A stretch of DNA of 63,763 bases from Alphaproteobacteria bacterium (GCA_005884685.1 VBAH01000038.1:1-63763), one strand, 5' to 3'. Counted from the stretch's first letter, positions 18,499 through 27,703 are shown. A program made the numbers and translations. The notes: generated from the letters alone by a model not told the origin.

Positions 18499-19410
18499 TC
18501 AGAAAGTCCTATGCCCGTTCACGTGCAGCATCACGCCGTAGAGCGAGTTCGTCGCCGTGATGTAGAGCATGTTCCGCTTCGGCCCGCCGAACACGACGTT
18601 GGAGCAGATCTCCGGCACCTTCACCTTGCCGATCAAGGTGCCGTCGGTGTCGAGGCAGTGCACGCCGTCGTCGGTCGCGGCCCACAGCCGGCCGTCGGTG
18701 TCGAAGCGCATGCCGTCGAAGCGGCCCGCCGTGCAGTCGGCGAATTCCGCGCCGCCGGTGAGCTTAGCCCCTTCGCCCACGTCGAACACGCGGATGTGCT
18801 TCGGCTGACCCTTGGTGCGCCCGCCCGCCGAATCCACGATGTAGAGCTTTCTCTCGTCGGGCGAGAACGCGAGGCCGTTCGGGCGGATGAAGTCGTCGGC
18901 GACGATTCTGAGCTCGCCGGTCTTGCCGTCGACCCGATAGACGTTGTTGCCGACCTCCTGCTCGGCCTTGTGGCCCTCGTAGTCGGAGAGGATCCCGTAG
19001 GGCGGATCGGTGAACCAGATCGAGTCGTCGGACTTCACCACCACGTCGTTCGGTGAGTTGAGCTGCTTGCCCTGGTAGTTGTCGGCGATCACCGTGATGC
19101 GGCCGTCGATCTCGGTGCGCGAAACGCGCCGCCCGCCATGCTCGCAGGAAACGAGCCGGCCCTGGCGGTCGACCGTGTGGCCGTTGGCGTAGCCGCACGG
19201 CGTGCGGAACACCGAGACCGAGCCGTCGGTCTCGTCGTAGCGCATGATGCGGTCGTTCGGGATGTCGGAGAACAGCGTGTAGCGCCCGGCCGGGAAATAC
19301 ACCGGCCCCTCGGTCCAGCGCGCGCCGGTCCACAGCCGCTCCAGGTGTGAGGTGCGGTTGACGCAGGAGCGGAAGCGCTCGTCGAGCACGTCGTAGTCGC
19401 TGGCGGCCAT
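18499..19410 (-). CDS. SMP-30/gluconolactonase-family protein
   Basis: A 303-residue six-bladed beta-propeller lactonase. RWTEGPVYFPAGRYTLFSDIPN carries the first metal-ligand Glu, QLNSPNDVVVKSDDSIWFTDPP the Asn-Asp motif of the active site, and FDGMRFDTDGRLW the last propeller segment. Such enzymes hydrolyse sugar lactones or other lactones with a divalent metal; no sugar-acid genes are adjacent. ATG 19410 is preceded by TTGGAG at good spacing; an in-frame ATG at 19431 would add seven residues. Transcribed away from phnW across a repeat-rich gap. Confidence 0.88.
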   Translation of the reverse strand: MAASDYDVLDERFRSCVNRTSHLERLWTGARWTEGPVYFPAGRYTLFSDIPNDRIMRYDETDGSVSVFRTPCGYANGHTVDRQGRLVSCEHGGRRVSRTEIDGRITVIADNYQGKQLNSPNDVVVKSDDSIWFTDPPYGILSDYEGHKAEQEVGNNVYRVDGKTGELRIVADDFIRPNGLAFSPDERKLYIVDSAGGRTKGQPKHIRVFDVGEGAKLTGGAEFADCTAGRFDGMRFDTDGRLWAATDDGVHCLDTDGTLIGKVKVPEICSNVVFGGPKRNMLYITATNSLYGVMLHVNGHRTF

Positions 19411-19433
19411 GGGATGACTCCAATGGATCATGA

Positions 19434-19502
19434 CCGCTCGTCCCCGCGAAAGCGGGGACCCAGTTCTTGGCCCTGGATTCCCGCTTGCGCGGGAATGAGC
19501 GG
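19434..19502. repeat. Palindromic 'CGCTCGTCCCCGCGAAAGCGGGG' element
   Basis: The left arm CGTCCCCGCGAAAGCGGGGA and right arm CCCGCTTGCGCGGGAATGAGCGG form two stems around a short loop. Near-identical copies lie at 20923-20992 and 38319-38386; a reversed copy lies at 5350-5420. Confidence 0.85.
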
Positions 19503-19547
19503 AGAGGGCTCGAAGTTGGCGCAGCAAGATAGCGGCTTTACGCAGGC

Positions 19548-19676
19548 TGTCATCCCGGCCGAGCGCAGCGAGAGCCGGGATCCATCCAGCCGCGGGCGCA
19601 GATCGCATGGGTCCCGGATAGCCGCTGCGCGGCTTCCGGGACGACAGCGCGTTTGCCCGGGTTCCGGGATGACAGC
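19548..19676. repeat. Palindromic 'TCATCCCGG/GGGACGACAG' element with a trailing half-copy
   Basis: A full element (GCTGTCATCCCGGCCGAGCG ... CTTCCGGGACGACAG) is followed by a second right end (TTCCGGGATGACAG), as if a partial duplication occurred. It ends ~90 bases upstream of phnW. Confidence 0.8.
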
Positions 19677-19732
19677 GGAGTTTGGATAACTTCCGGCCGT
19701 CATGAATCTATGCTACATTTGCCCGAATTTGT

Positions 19733-19755
19733 GGTATTATGTGACAATTCTCACA
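19733..19755 (+). promoter_or_regulatory. Candidate operator upstream of phnW (TGTGA-N6-TCACA inverted repeat)
   Basis: TGTGACAATTCTCACA at 19740-19755 is a near-perfect palindrome ending 13 bases before the phnW start. TATTAT at 19735-19740 could be a -10 box, in which case a bound regulator would occlude the promoter. The preceding GGTATT and following AATTCT are also found upstream of the FAD-GcvT gene (11841-11862). Confidence 0.55.
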
Positions 19756-19768
19756 GAAGGCTACCCGA

Positions 19769-20914
19769 ATGCGCGCAAAGCCCGCCGCCGCGTCCGACAC
19801 CGGCGATCCGCTGCTGCTGACCCCCGGCCCGCTCACGACCGGCAAGCGCGTGAAAGAGGTGATGGTCCACGACTGGGGCTCGCGCGACGCGACATTTCTG
19901 AAGATCAACGCCGAGGTGCTGACGCGGCTGCCCGAGATCGTGAATGGCGAGGGCGACTACGTCACCGTCCCGATGCAGGGCTCGGGCACGTTCGCCGTCG
20001 AGGCGATGCTGACCACGTTCGTGCCGCCGACCGGCCATGTGCTGGCGCTGATCAACGGCGCTTACGGCCATCGCGCCCGGAAGATTTTGGATATCGCAAA
20101 GCGCAAGGTCACCGTGCACGAGACGCCGGAGGACACGCCGCCCGATCTCGCGGTGGTGGAGCATCTGCTGAAAGCAGATGCCACGATCACCCACGTCTTG
20201 GCCGTGCATTGCGAGACCACGTCGGGCATCCTCAATCCGATCGGCGAGATCGCCGCGCTGGCGCGGACATATGGCAGGAGCTTTCTGCTCGATTCGATGA
20301 GTGCCTTCGGGGCGCTGCCGCTCGACGCGCAAGGGCTCGGCGTCGATGCGATCGCGGCCTCCTCGAACAAATGCATCGAGGGCGTGCCGGGGCTCGGCTT
20401 CGTGATCGCGCGGCGCGCCGCGCTCGAGCAAACGCAAGGGAACGCGACGACCTTGGTGCTCGACCTGCACGACCAGTGGCGCAACTTCGAAAAGACCGGG
20501 CAGTACCGCTTCACGCCGCCGATCCATGTGATCGTGTCGTTCCATCAGGCGCTGATGGAGTTTTTTGCCGAGGGCGGGCAGCCGGGGCGGGGCAAGCGCT
20601 ATGCCGAGAACTGCCGCGTGCTGATCGAGGGCATGCGCGCGCTCGGCTTCGAGACCTTGCTCGGCAGCAACCTGCAGGCGCCGATCATCGTCACGTTTCG
20701 CATGCCGGCCGATCCGGCGTTCCGCTTTCAGGCGTTCTACGACGCGCTGAAGGAGCGCGGCTACGTGATCTATCCCGGCAAGCTGACGGTGGCGGACTCA
20801 TTCCGCATCGGCTGCATCGGGCGGCTATACCCTGATCACATGCGTGGCGCGCTGGCGGCGATCCGCGATATTCTGGATGAGATGGGCGTGAAGAGCTTGA
20901 AGGCGGCGGCATGA
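19769..20914 (+). CDS. phnW: 2-aminoethylphosphonate--pyruvate transaminase
   Basis: A 381-residue class V aminotransferase converting 2-aminoethylphosphonate plus pyruvate to phosphonoacetaldehyde plus alanine. It shows the PhnW hallmarks LLTPGPLTTGKRVK and DWGSRDATFL at the N-terminus, GSGTFAVEAM for phosphate binding, and SSNKCIEGVPGLGF, with the PLP lysine at residue ~201. The next genes are phnA and phnY, so the product is oxidised to phosphonoacetate rather than cleaved by PhnX. The short AT-rich leader carries an operator-like palindrome. Call is firm by motif and by context. Confidence 0.95.
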   Translation: MRAKPAAASDTGDPLLLTPGPLTTGKRVKEVMVHDWGSRDATFLKINAEVLTRLPEIVNGEGDYVTVPMQGSGTFAVEAMLTTFVPPTGHVLALINGAYGHRARKILDIAKRKVTVHETPEDTPPDLAVVEHLLKADATITHVLAVHCETTSGILNPIGEIAALARTYGRSFLLDSMSAFGALPLDAQGLGVDAIAASSNKCIEGVPGLGFVIARRAALEQTQGNATTLVLDLHDQWRNFEKTGQYRFTPPIHVIVSFHQALMEFFAEGGQPGRGKRYAENCRVLIEGMRALGFETLLGSNLQAPIIVTFRMPADPAFRFQAFYDALKERGYVIYPGKLTVADSFRIGCIGRLYPDHMRGALAAIRDILDEMGVKSLKAAA

Positions 20915-20922
20915 TTTTTGTG

Positions 20923-20992
20923 CCGCTCGTCCCCGCGAAAGCGGGGACCCAGGGCCGAAGAACTGGATGCCCGCTTTCGCGGGCATGAGCGG
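20923..20992. repeat. Palindromic 'CGCTCGTCCCCGCGAAAGCGGGG' element between phnW and phnA
   Basis: CGCTCGTCCCCGCGAAAGCG at the left and GCCCGCTTTCGCGGGCATGA at the right. It spans almost the entire phnW-phnA gap, leaving only a GGGGAGAGAG ribosome binding site before phnA. Confidence 0.85.
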
Positions 20993-21006
20993 GGAGAGAG
21001 AATGAG

Positions 21007-22257
21007 ATGAACATCCAGCGCACCCCGACGGTCTCGGTCAACGGCCGCGAGTACAGGTTTCCGAAATCACCGACCGTGTGCGTATGCATCGACGGCTCGG
21101 AGCCGGGCTATATCGAGCGCGCGATCGATGCGGGGCTGGCGCCGAATTTCGCGCGGCTGATGACGACCGGCGCGAACCTCACAGCGCTCTCGGCAATGCC
21201 GAGCTTCACCAATCCGAACAACATCTCGATCATCACCGGGCGCCCGCCGGCGGTGCACGGCATCGCGGGCAACTATTTCTTCGATCCCGCGCAGGGCAAG
21301 GAAGTGATGATGAACGACGCGAGCTTCCTGCGCGCGCCGACCATCATGCAGGCGTTCCACGATTTCGGCGCCAAGGTCGCGGTCGTGACCGCCAAGGACA
21401 AGCTGCGCGCACTGCTCGGTCACGGCCTCGACATGGCGAGCGGCCGCGCGATCGCGTTCTCCTCCGAGAAGGCCGACAAGGCAACGGTGCCGGACAACGG
21501 CATCGGCGATGTGCTTAAGCGCATCGGCAAGCCGCTGCCGCAGGTTTACTCGTCCGATCTCTCCGAGTTCGTTTTTGCCGCCGGCGTCTCGATCCTCAAG
21601 CGCGAGCGGCCCGACCTGATGTATCTCTCGACCACCGACTACGTGCAGCACAAGGCGGCGCCCGGCAGCGAAATGGCGAACGCGTTCTACGCCATGATGG
21701 ACCGCTATGTCGGCGAGCTGGATGCGCAGGGCTGCGTACTCGTGCTCACGGCCGACCACGGCATGAACGACAAGCATCTGCCGAACGGCGAACCTGACGT
21801 GATCTACCTGCAGAGGCTGTTCGACGAATGGCCCGGCGCCGGCGCGGCGCGCGTCATCCTGCCGATCACCGATCCGTATGTGGCGCATCATGGCGCACTG
21901 GGATCGTTCGCGACGGTCTATCTGCCGGCAGGCACTGACGTTGACGCGATTCTCACGCGCCTGCGCGCGGTCGAGGGCGTCGACGTTGCACTCAGCCGCG
22001 ATGAGGCCTGGGCACGTTTCGAGCTGCCGGCCGACCGCATCGGCGACATCCTGGTGGTCTCCACCATCCACAAGGTGCTCGGCACCAGCCAGGAGCGGCA
22101 CGATCTCTCCGGCCTCACCGAGCCGTTGCGCTCGCACGGCGGGCTGACCGAGCAGGTGGTGCCGATGATCGCTAATCGGAAAGTAACGCTGCCCGAGGGG
22201 CACCGGCTGCGCAACTTCGACGTGTTCGACGTGGCGCTGAACAGGGTTGCGGCATGA
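21007..22257 (+). CDS. phnA: Phosphonoacetate hydrolase
   Basis: A 416-residue alkaline-phosphatase-superfamily enzyme cleaving the C-P bond of phosphonoacetate to acetate and phosphate. The di-zinc residues are visible: Asp29 in VCIDGSEPG, the nucleophile Thr68 in [17 protein letters not shown], Asp and His in STTDYVQHK, Asp-His in TADHGMND, and the final His in SHGGLTEQ. These numbers agree with the known rhizobial enzyme as I remember it. It overlaps phnY by 4 bases (ATGA). Here it supplies the Pi-releasing step of the PhnW-PhnY-PhnA route. Confidence 0.95.
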   Translation: MNIQRTPTVSVNGREYRFPKSPTVCVCIDGSEPGYIERAIDAGLAPNFARLMTTGANLTALSAMPSFTNPNNISIITGRPPAVHGIAGNYFFDPAQGKEVMMNDASFLRAPTIMQAFHDFGAKVAVVTAKDKLRALLGHGLDMASGRAIAFSSEKADKATVPDNGIGDVLKRIGKPLPQVYSSDLSEFVFAAGVSILKRERPDLMYLSTTDYVQHKAAPGSEMANAFYAMMDRYVGELDAQGCVLVLTADHGMNDKHLPNGEPDVIYLQRLFDEWPGAGAARVILPITDPYVAHHGALGSFATVYLPAGTDVDAILTRLRAVEGVDVALSRDEAWARFELPADRIGDILVVSTIHKVLGTSQERHDLSGLTEPLRSHGGLTEQVVPMIANRKVTLPEGHRLRNFDVFDVALNRVAA

Positions 22258-23705
22258 ACATCCACACCACTCCCCCGGTGCGCCACGAGGCGATGCGCAT
22301 CGCCGGCAAGCGCGTCGAGACGGACCAGCAGATCGAAGTGCTCAACCCGTACACCGGCGCGGTCGTCGGCACCGTGCCGGCGGCGCGGGGCGAGCATGTG
22401 CGCGAGGCGTTCGCGAAAGCGAAATCCTTCAAGCCGAAGCTCACGCGCTACGAGCGCCAGCAAATCCTGCTGCGCACCGCCGATCTGCTCGCCGCCCGCA
22501 AGGAGGACTTCGCCCGGCTGATCACCGCAGAGTCCGGCCTGTGCTGGAAGGACTCGCTCTACGAGGCGGGGCGCGCCTACGACGTCTATTCGTTCGCCGG
22601 CCAGCTCACCATCAAGGACGACGGCGAGACCTACGCCTGCGATATTTCTCCGCAGGGCAAGCAGCGCAAGATCTTCACCACGCGCTTTCCGCTCAACGGC
22701 GTCATCTCGGCGATCACGCCGTTCAATCACCCGCTCAACATGGTGTCGCACAAGTTGGCGCCCGCGATCGCGACCAACAACCGCGTGGTGCTCAAGCCTA
22801 CCGAGCTGACGCCGCTGACTGCATTGGCGCTCGCCGATGTGCTGTACGAAGCGGGCCTCCCGCCGGAGATGCTGTCGGTCGTCACCGGCAATCCGGGGAC
22901 GATGGGCGACGCGATGATCACCGACCCCGATTGCGATCTGATCACGTTCACCGGCTCGGTGAAGGTCGGCAAGTACATCGCCGACAAGGCCGGCTACCGC
23001 CGCATCGTGCTGGAGCTGGGTGGCAACGATCCGCTGATCGTGATGGAGGACGCCGACCTCGACAAGGCGGCCGAGCTTGCCGTCACCGGTGCGACGAAGA
23101 ACTCGGGCCAACGCTGCACCGCCGTGAAGCGCATCCTGGTGGTCGACAGGGTGGCGGACGAATTCGCCCAGCTCGTGCTCGCCAAGGCGAAGAAGCTGAA
23201 AGCCGGCGACCCGATGGATCCGGCGACCGACGTCGGCACCGTGATCCACGAGGGCGCCGCGAAGAACTTCGAGCGCCGCGTGAACGATGCGGTGCACAAA
23301 GGCGCGAAGCTGCTGCACGGCAATAACCGGCAGGGCGCGCTCTATCCGCCGACCGTGGTCGACCACGTGCCGTACGGCTGCGAGCTGGTGCACGAGGAGA
23401 CGTTCGGGCCGGTGATCCCGATCATCCGCTGCCCGGATGACATCGCGCAGGTGATCCGCATTTCCAATTCGACGGCGTACGGCCTCTCGTCCGGCGTGTG
23501 CACCAACCGGCTCGACTACATCACGCGCTTCATCAACGAGCTCGATGTCGGCACCGTCAACGTCTGGGAAGTGCCGGGCTACCGCATCGAGATGTCGCCG
23601 TTCGGCGGCATCAAGGATTCCGGCCTCGGCTACAAGGAGGGCGTGGTCGAGGCGATGAAGAGCTTCACCAACGTGAAGACGTATTCGCTGCCGTGGCCAA
23701 GCTGA
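22254..23705 (+). CDS. phnY: Phosphonoacetaldehyde dehydrogenase
   Basis: A 483-residue NAD-dependent aldehyde dehydrogenase oxidising phosphonoacetaldehyde to phosphonoacetate. It has the NAD-site [14 protein letters not shown], the glutamate of [12 protein letters not shown] and the catalytic cysteine (~288) in [12 protein letters not shown]. The overlap with phnA and the presence of phnW upstream identify it as PhnY rather than a generic dehydrogenase. The three genes form one translationally compact unit, interrupted only by a palindromic element between phnW and phnA. Confidence 0.95.
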   Translation: MNIHTTPPVRHEAMRIAGKRVETDQQIEVLNPYTGAVVGTVPAARGEHVREAFAKAKSFKPKLTRYERQQILLRTADLLAARKEDFARLITAESGLCWKDSLYEAGRAYDVYSFAGQLTIKDDGETYACDISPQGKQRKIFTTRFPLNGVISAITPFNHPLNMVSHKLAPAIATNNRVVLKPTELTPLTALALADVLYEAGLPPEMLSVVTGNPGTMGDAMITDPDCDLITFTGSVKVGKYIADKAGYRRIVLELGGNDPLIVMEDADLDKAAELAVTGATKNSGQRCTAVKRILVVDRVADEFAQLVLAKAKKLKAGDPMDPATDVGTVIHEGAAKNFERRVNDAVHKGAKLLHGNNRQGALYPPTVVDHVPYGCELVHEETFGPVIPIIRCPDDIAQVIRISNSTAYGLSSGVCTNRLDYITRFINELDVGTVNVWEVPGYRIEMSPFGGIKDSGLGYKEGVVEAMKSFTNVKTYSLPWPS

Positions 23706-23707
23706 GC

Positions 23708-23852
23708 TGTCATCCCGGCCAAGCGGCCGCAGGCCGCGCGCGCCGGGACCCATTGCGCCGCTGATACCAGGAGGAAGAATGGGTCCCGGGTCTCGCTGAG
23801 CCTGTCATCGGGCCGCGCTTCGCGCGGGCCCGTTGGCTCGGCCGGGATGACA
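23708..23852. repeat. Palindromic TCATCCCGG element carrying nested insert 2 (copy C)
   Basis: Starts CTGTCATCCCGGCC and ends CTCGGCCGGGATGACA. At 23798-23839 it contains, in reverse orientation, the ~40-bp insert also present at ~37001-37045 and ~52165-52204: CTGTCATCGGGCCGCG then CGCGGGCCCGTTGG. It separates phnY from the Rieske gene. Confidence 0.8.
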
Positions 23853-23867
23853 TTGGAGTTGGTGGGG

Positions 23868-25163
23868 ATGACCGGTTCCGTCTACGACTACGATCCCGAG
23901 CGCATCGAAGCGCTGTGCGGCGCCTACCGCGGTGCCGGGCCGCTCACGCGGCCGTTCTACACCTCGCCCGAAATCCACAATGCCGACATGGACCGCATCT
24001 GGCGGCGCCACTGGCTCTACGCCGGACACGCCTGCCTGATCCCGCGGCCCGGCGACTGGATGACCTGGGCGATCGGGTTCGACTCGGTGATTTTGGCGCG
24101 CGGCAAGGACGGCGAACTTCGCGCGTTTCACAACACCTGCCGGCATCGCGGCGCGCGCGTCTGCCGTGAGGAGCAGGGGCATGCACGCGCCTTCGTCTGC
24201 CCTTATCACGCCTGGACCTACGATCTCGATGGCCGCCTGAAGACCGCGACCGAGCGCGAGTTCGGTGTGCATCCATCCAGGCTCGGGCTGCATCCGGTGC
24301 CGTTGAAGAATGTCGCCGGGCTGTTGTTCGTCGCGCTCGGCGACGATCCGGTGAGCTTCGATCGCGTCGCCGCTGAAGTTGGCGACGAAATGAAGCATCA
24401 GGGGCTTGAGGACGCGAAGCTCGCGAAAAGCGTCCGCTACACGGTGAAAGCCAACTGGAAGCTCGTCTTCGAGAACAATCGCGAGTGCTATCACTGTAAC
24501 ACCGCGCATCCCGAATATGTGCGGGGCACCTACGACACCGCGCGCTTTTCGCCGCAGACCATGCCTGAAGTCGAGCGCGCCGAAAAGCTTGCGAGCGAGC
24601 GCTTCGCCCGCATGGGCCTCGGCGACGCGATGGCGTCATCCGAGATGACCGGCGCCTACTGGCGCGCCGCGCGTACGCCGCTGGTGGAAGGGTGGGTAAC
24701 TCAGAGCCTCGACGGCAAGCGGGTGGCGCCGCTGATGGGGACGTTCCGCGCGCGTAACGAATGGAGCGCCGGCACGCTGCGCTCGACCATCTTCCCGAAT
24801 TTCTGGCAGCACGCGAGCGACGACCACGCGGTCGCGACCCGCCTCACGCCGATCGATGCCACGACCTGTCAGGCCGATGTCACTTGGTTCGTGCACAAGG
24901 ACGCGGTCGAGGGGAAGGACTACGACCTCGCCAAGCTGATGCCGTTCTGGCAGCGCACCTCGGAGCAGGATTGGGAGATTTGCGAGGCGAACCAGGCCGG
25001 CATCCTGTCGCCGCGCTATGAGCCGGGGCCGTATTCGAGCGTGCGCGAAACCAACGTGCAGCATTTCGTCGATTGGTATCTGGGCGCGCTAGTGTCCCGA
25101 TTCCGACGTTCGTATCCCTTACCGCGCGCTCTTCCACGAACGTCGGAATCGAAAGGACACTAG
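23868..25163 (+). CDS. Rieske oxygenase alpha subunit, quaternary-amine (GbcA-like) type; 3' end altered by a palindromic insert
   Basis: A 431-residue mononuclear-iron oxygenase. The Rieske cluster is CRHRG...FVCPYHAWTYD (residues ~94-115); the catalytic iron site is ENNRECYHCNTAHPE, in which Glu replaces the usual Asp between the domains, as in carnitine- and glycine-betaine-type demethylases. It would therefore oxidise an N-methyl group, releasing formaldehyde. ATG 23868 follows GGAGTTGGTGGGG. The last 16 residues (SRFRRSYPLPRALPRTSE..) are encoded by a hairpin; beyond two hairpins an in-frame PRAHLKAVRG plus stop remains, which looks like the original tail. No reductase partner is in the window. 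Confidence 0.88.
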   Translation: MTGSVYDYDPERIEALCGAYRGAGPLTRPFYTSPEIHNADMDRIWRRHWLYAGHACLIPRPGDWMTWAIGFDSVILARGKDGELRAFHNTCRHRGARVCREEQGHARAFVCPYHAWTYDLDGRLKTATEREFGVHPSRLGLHPVPLKNVAGLLFVALGDDPVSFDRVAAEVGDEMKHQGLEDAKLAKSVRYTVKANWKLVFENNRECYHCNTAHPEYVRGTYDTARFSPQTMPEVERAEKLASERFARMGLGDAMASSEMTGAYWRAARTPLVEGWVTQSLDGKRVAPLMGTFRARNEWSAGTLRSTIFPNFWQHASDDHAVATRLTPIDATTCQADVTWFVHKDAVEGKDYDLAKLMPFWQRTSEQDWEICEANQAGILSPRYEPGPYSSVRETNVQHFVDWYLGALVSRFRRSYPLPRALPRTSESKGH

Positions 25164-25164
25164 C
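25088..25164. repeat. Palindrome 1 at the Rieske gene 3' end
   Basis: CTAGTGTCCCGATTCCGACG at the left pairs with CGTCGGAATCGAAAGGACAC at the right. It encodes the terminal residues and stop of the oxygenase as now read. Confidence 0.85.
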
Positions 25165-25175
25165 CAATGTTTGAT

Positions 25176-25256
25176 TCCAGTGTGGCTTTGGTTTTGACGT
25201 TCCTACGACCGACCTGCCGCGAGACTGGTAGCAACGTCAAAACCGCCACACTGGGC
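25176..25256. repeat. Palindrome 2 between the Rieske and FAD-GcvT genes
   Basis: CAGTGTGGCTTTGGTTTTGA pairs with CAACGTCAAAACCGCCACAC around a ~25-base loop. It directly follows palindrome 1, and its sequence is unlike the TCATCCCGG family. Confidence 0.85.
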
Positions 25257-25288
25257 GGGCCGCGCGCGCACCTGAAGGCGGTGCGCGG

Positions 25289-27703
25289 TTGAGCAAGATT
25301 CCCGGCGCCGCCCGCATCGTCATTATCGGCGGCGGCGCCATCGGCTGTTCCATTGCCTATCATCTGGCGAAGCTCGGCCAGCGCGACGTGTTGCTCTTGG
25401 AAAAGAAGACGCTCACGGCCGGATGCACGTGGCACGCCGCCGGCCTGCTCGGGCAGATGCGCTCCAAGGTCAATCTTACGCGGCTGATGCAGTACTCGGC
25501 GAAGCTGTGCGCGACGATCGGCGCGGAAGTCGATCAGGATGTCGGCTGGCGCAATGTCGGTAGCATCCGTCTGGCGAGCAGCGATGCGCGCTGGGAGGAA
25601 TTGAAGCGCGCCGCGACTGCGGCGAAAAGCTACGGCTTCGACCTCGAGCTGATCGGGCCGAACGAGGTCAAAGACAAGTTTCCGCTGGTCGATCTGAAAG
25701 ACGTGCGCGGTGCGACCTGGATCGCCAGCGACGGTTACGTCGATCCCTATTCGCTCACCATGGCGTATGCGAAAGGCGCGCGGCAGGGCGGCGTGAAGAT
25801 CGTCGAAGGCGCGATGGTCACCGGCTTCCGGCAGGCGAATGGGCGGATCACGCATGTCGTCACCGATCAGGGCGAGGTCGCCTGCGAGATCGCCGTCAAT
25901 GCCGCGGGCCTGTGGGCGCGGCACGTCGGCGAGATGGCCGGGATCGAACTTCCGGTTACCGTGGTCGAACACCAGTATCTGGTGACGGAGAAATCTCCGC
26001 TCATTCCCGACCGCCAGCCGACGCTGCGCGACCCGGACCTGAATTTCTATTTGAAGTCCGAGCCGGGCGCGCTCGCGATCGGCGGCTGGGAGCGCGGCAC
26101 GATTGCGGTGAATGGTTTGGGCAAGCTGCCACTCGATTTCGGGCAGGAGCTGTTTCAGCAAAACCTCGACCGCCTCGCCGAAATCGCCGGTCCTGCGGCG
26201 GAACGCATCCCGGTGCTCAACGAGGTCGGCATCCGCACCGTGATCAACGGCCCGATCCCGGTCTCGGCCGACGGCGAACCCGTGATGGGCATCGCGGAAG
26301 GGATCGAGAACTTCTTCATCGCCTGCGGCTTCACCGCCGGCATTGCGGCTTCGGGCGGTGCGGGCCTCGCGATGGCGAACTGGATCGCCAGCGGCGATCC
26401 CGGCATGGATCTCTGGCCATTCGATCTGCGCCGCTTCGGCAGACTGCACAGCGGGCTTGCCTATCTGCGCGATGCCGCGATTGAAAGCTACGCGCGCTAC
26501 TACACGATCGCGTGGCCGGAGGAGGAGCGCGAAGCCTGCCGCCCGCTGCGCCGTTCGCCGCTGCACGCGATCCTCGCTGCCAACGGCGCGGTGCACGGGC
26601 AGAAATTCGGTTTCGAGCGTCCGAATTTTCTCGTGAATGGCAAGGCGCCCTCGCTCGAAACCTTCGAGCGCTCGGCGCTCGCGCCAGTCGTCTCCCGCGA
26701 GCACAGGGCGATCCGCGAGAGTGTCGCGCTGATCGACATGTCCTCATTCTCCAAGTTCGAGATCACCGGGCAGGGCGCGCTGCGCACTCTGCAATGGCTC
26801 GCGGCGGGAAACCTCGACAAGGGCGCGGGCGCCGTCGTCTATACCCAGCTTCTCAATGCCAAGGGCGGCATCGAGGCCGATCTCACCATCATGCAGCCCA
26901 AGGAAGGCACGTTCTATGTGGTGACCGGCTCGGGCTTCGGCGTGCGCGACGGCGGCTGGATCCGCAAGCACATGCCGCGCGACGGCTCGGTCGCCTTCAA
27001 GGACGTGTCGAGCGCCTATGGGGTGATCAATCTGTGCGGGCCGCGCGCGCGCGACGTGCTCAGCCTCGCCAGCGAAAACGACGTGTCGAATGCGGCGTTC
27101 CCCTACATGACCTGCCACTGGATCCGCATCGGCTATGCGCCGGTGATGGCGGCGCGCATCACCTATGTGGGCGAACTCGGCTGGGAATTGCACGTCCCGA
27201 CCGAATTCGTCGCCTATGTCTACGAGACGCTGCGCGCGGCAGGCGCCGCCTTCGGCATCACGGATGCCGGCTACAAGGCGATCAACAGCCTGCGGATGGA
27301 AAAGCGCTACCTCTACTGGAGCGCCGACATCTCGCCTGACGAAACACCGCTCGAAGCTGGCCTCGGTTTTGCTGTGTCGCTCCGGAAGGGCGATTTCCTC
27401 GGGAAGGACGCGCTGCTGGCGCAAAAGGAGGCAGGGCTCAAGCGCCGGCTGGAATGTTTCGCGCTGGAAACGCCCCTTTCGGTCTATGGTGGGGAGGCGA
27501 TGATCGCCAACGGCAAGATCATCGGCATGACCACCAGCGGCGATTTCGGGCACTCGGTCGGCCGATCGCTGGTGCTCGGCTATGTGCCGGCCGAGTATTT
27601 CGGGCAGAACTCAATCGAAATCGAGGCTTTCGGCCGGCGCAGCCTTGCGACCCGTGTCGAGGGGTGCATTTACGATCCGAAGAACGAGCGGGTGCGGGCA
27701 TGA
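25289..27703 (+). CDS. FAD-dependent oxidoreductase-GcvT fusion, second copy (sarcosine/dimethylglycine dehydrogenase family)
   Basis: An 804-residue paralogue of the enzyme at 11903: VIIGGGAIGCSIAYHLAKLG for FAD, CTWHAAGLLGQMRSK for the flavin-linking region, and a C-terminal GcvT domain (TYVGELGWELHVPTEF). It starts at TTG 25289 after AAGGCGG; the TTG overlaps the TGA that I take to be the original stop of the Rieske gene (TTGA), consistent with a former coupled oxygenase-demethylase pair. Placement after phnWAY and before the aminoethylphosphonate importer suggests demethylation of an imported N-methylated amine. Substrate is not proven by sequence. Confidence 0.9.
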   Translation: MSKIPGAARIVIIGGGAIGCSIAYHLAKLGQRDVLLLEKKTLTAGCTWHAAGLLGQMRSKVNLTRLMQYSAKLCATIGAEVDQDVGWRNVGSIRLASSDARWEELKRAATAAKSYGFDLELIGPNEVKDKFPLVDLKDVRGATWIASDGYVDPYSLTMAYAKGARQGGVKIVEGAMVTGFRQANGRITHVVTDQGEVACEIAVNAAGLWARHVGEMAGIELPVTVVEHQYLVTEKSPLIPDRQPTLRDPDLNFYLKSEPGALAIGGWERGTIAVNGLGKLPLDFGQELFQQNLDRLAEIAGPAAERIPVLNEVGIRTVINGPIPVSADGEPVMGIAEGIENFFIACGFTAGIAASGGAGLAMANWIASGDPGMDLWPFDLRRFGRLHSGLAYLRDAAIESYARYYTIAWPEEEREACRPLRRSPLHAILAANGAVHGQKFGFERPNFLVNGKAPSLETFERSALAPVVSREHRAIRESVALIDMSSFSKFEITGQGALRTLQWLAAGNLDKGAGAVVYTQLLNAKGGIEADLTIMQPKEGTFYVVTGSGFGVRDGGWIRKHMPRDGSVAFKDVSSAYGVINLCGPRARDVLSLASENDVSNAAFPYMTCHWIRIGYAPVMAARITYVGELGWELHVPTEFVAYVYETLRAAGAAFGITDAGYKAINSLRMEKRYLYWSADISPDETPLEAGLGFAVSLRKGDFLGKDALLAQKEAGLKRRLECFALETPLSVYGGEAMIANGKIIGMTTSGDFGHSVGRSLVLGYVPAEYFGQNSIEIEAFGRRSLATRVEGCIYDPKNERVRA

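Noticed and set aside
19740-19755. TGTGA-N6-TCACA read as a classical CRP site
   Set aside because: The sequence fits the enterobacterial CRP consensus, but CRP-type control of this kind is not a safe assumption in this lineage, and similarity to the 11841 leader suggests a local regulator. Kept as an unassigned operator.
19434-20992. Regular palindromic repeats considered as a CRISPR array
   Set aside because: The repeats are self-complementary, differ in spacing and family, are separated by whole genes, and no cas genes are present.
19769-23705. Phosphonatase (PhnX) route for phosphonoacetaldehyde
   Set aside because: No HAD-type PhnX gene is present near phnW. The PhnY and PhnA motifs are complete, so the oxidative route explains the cluster. 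The partial HAD gene at the right edge has haloacid dehalogenase motifs instead.
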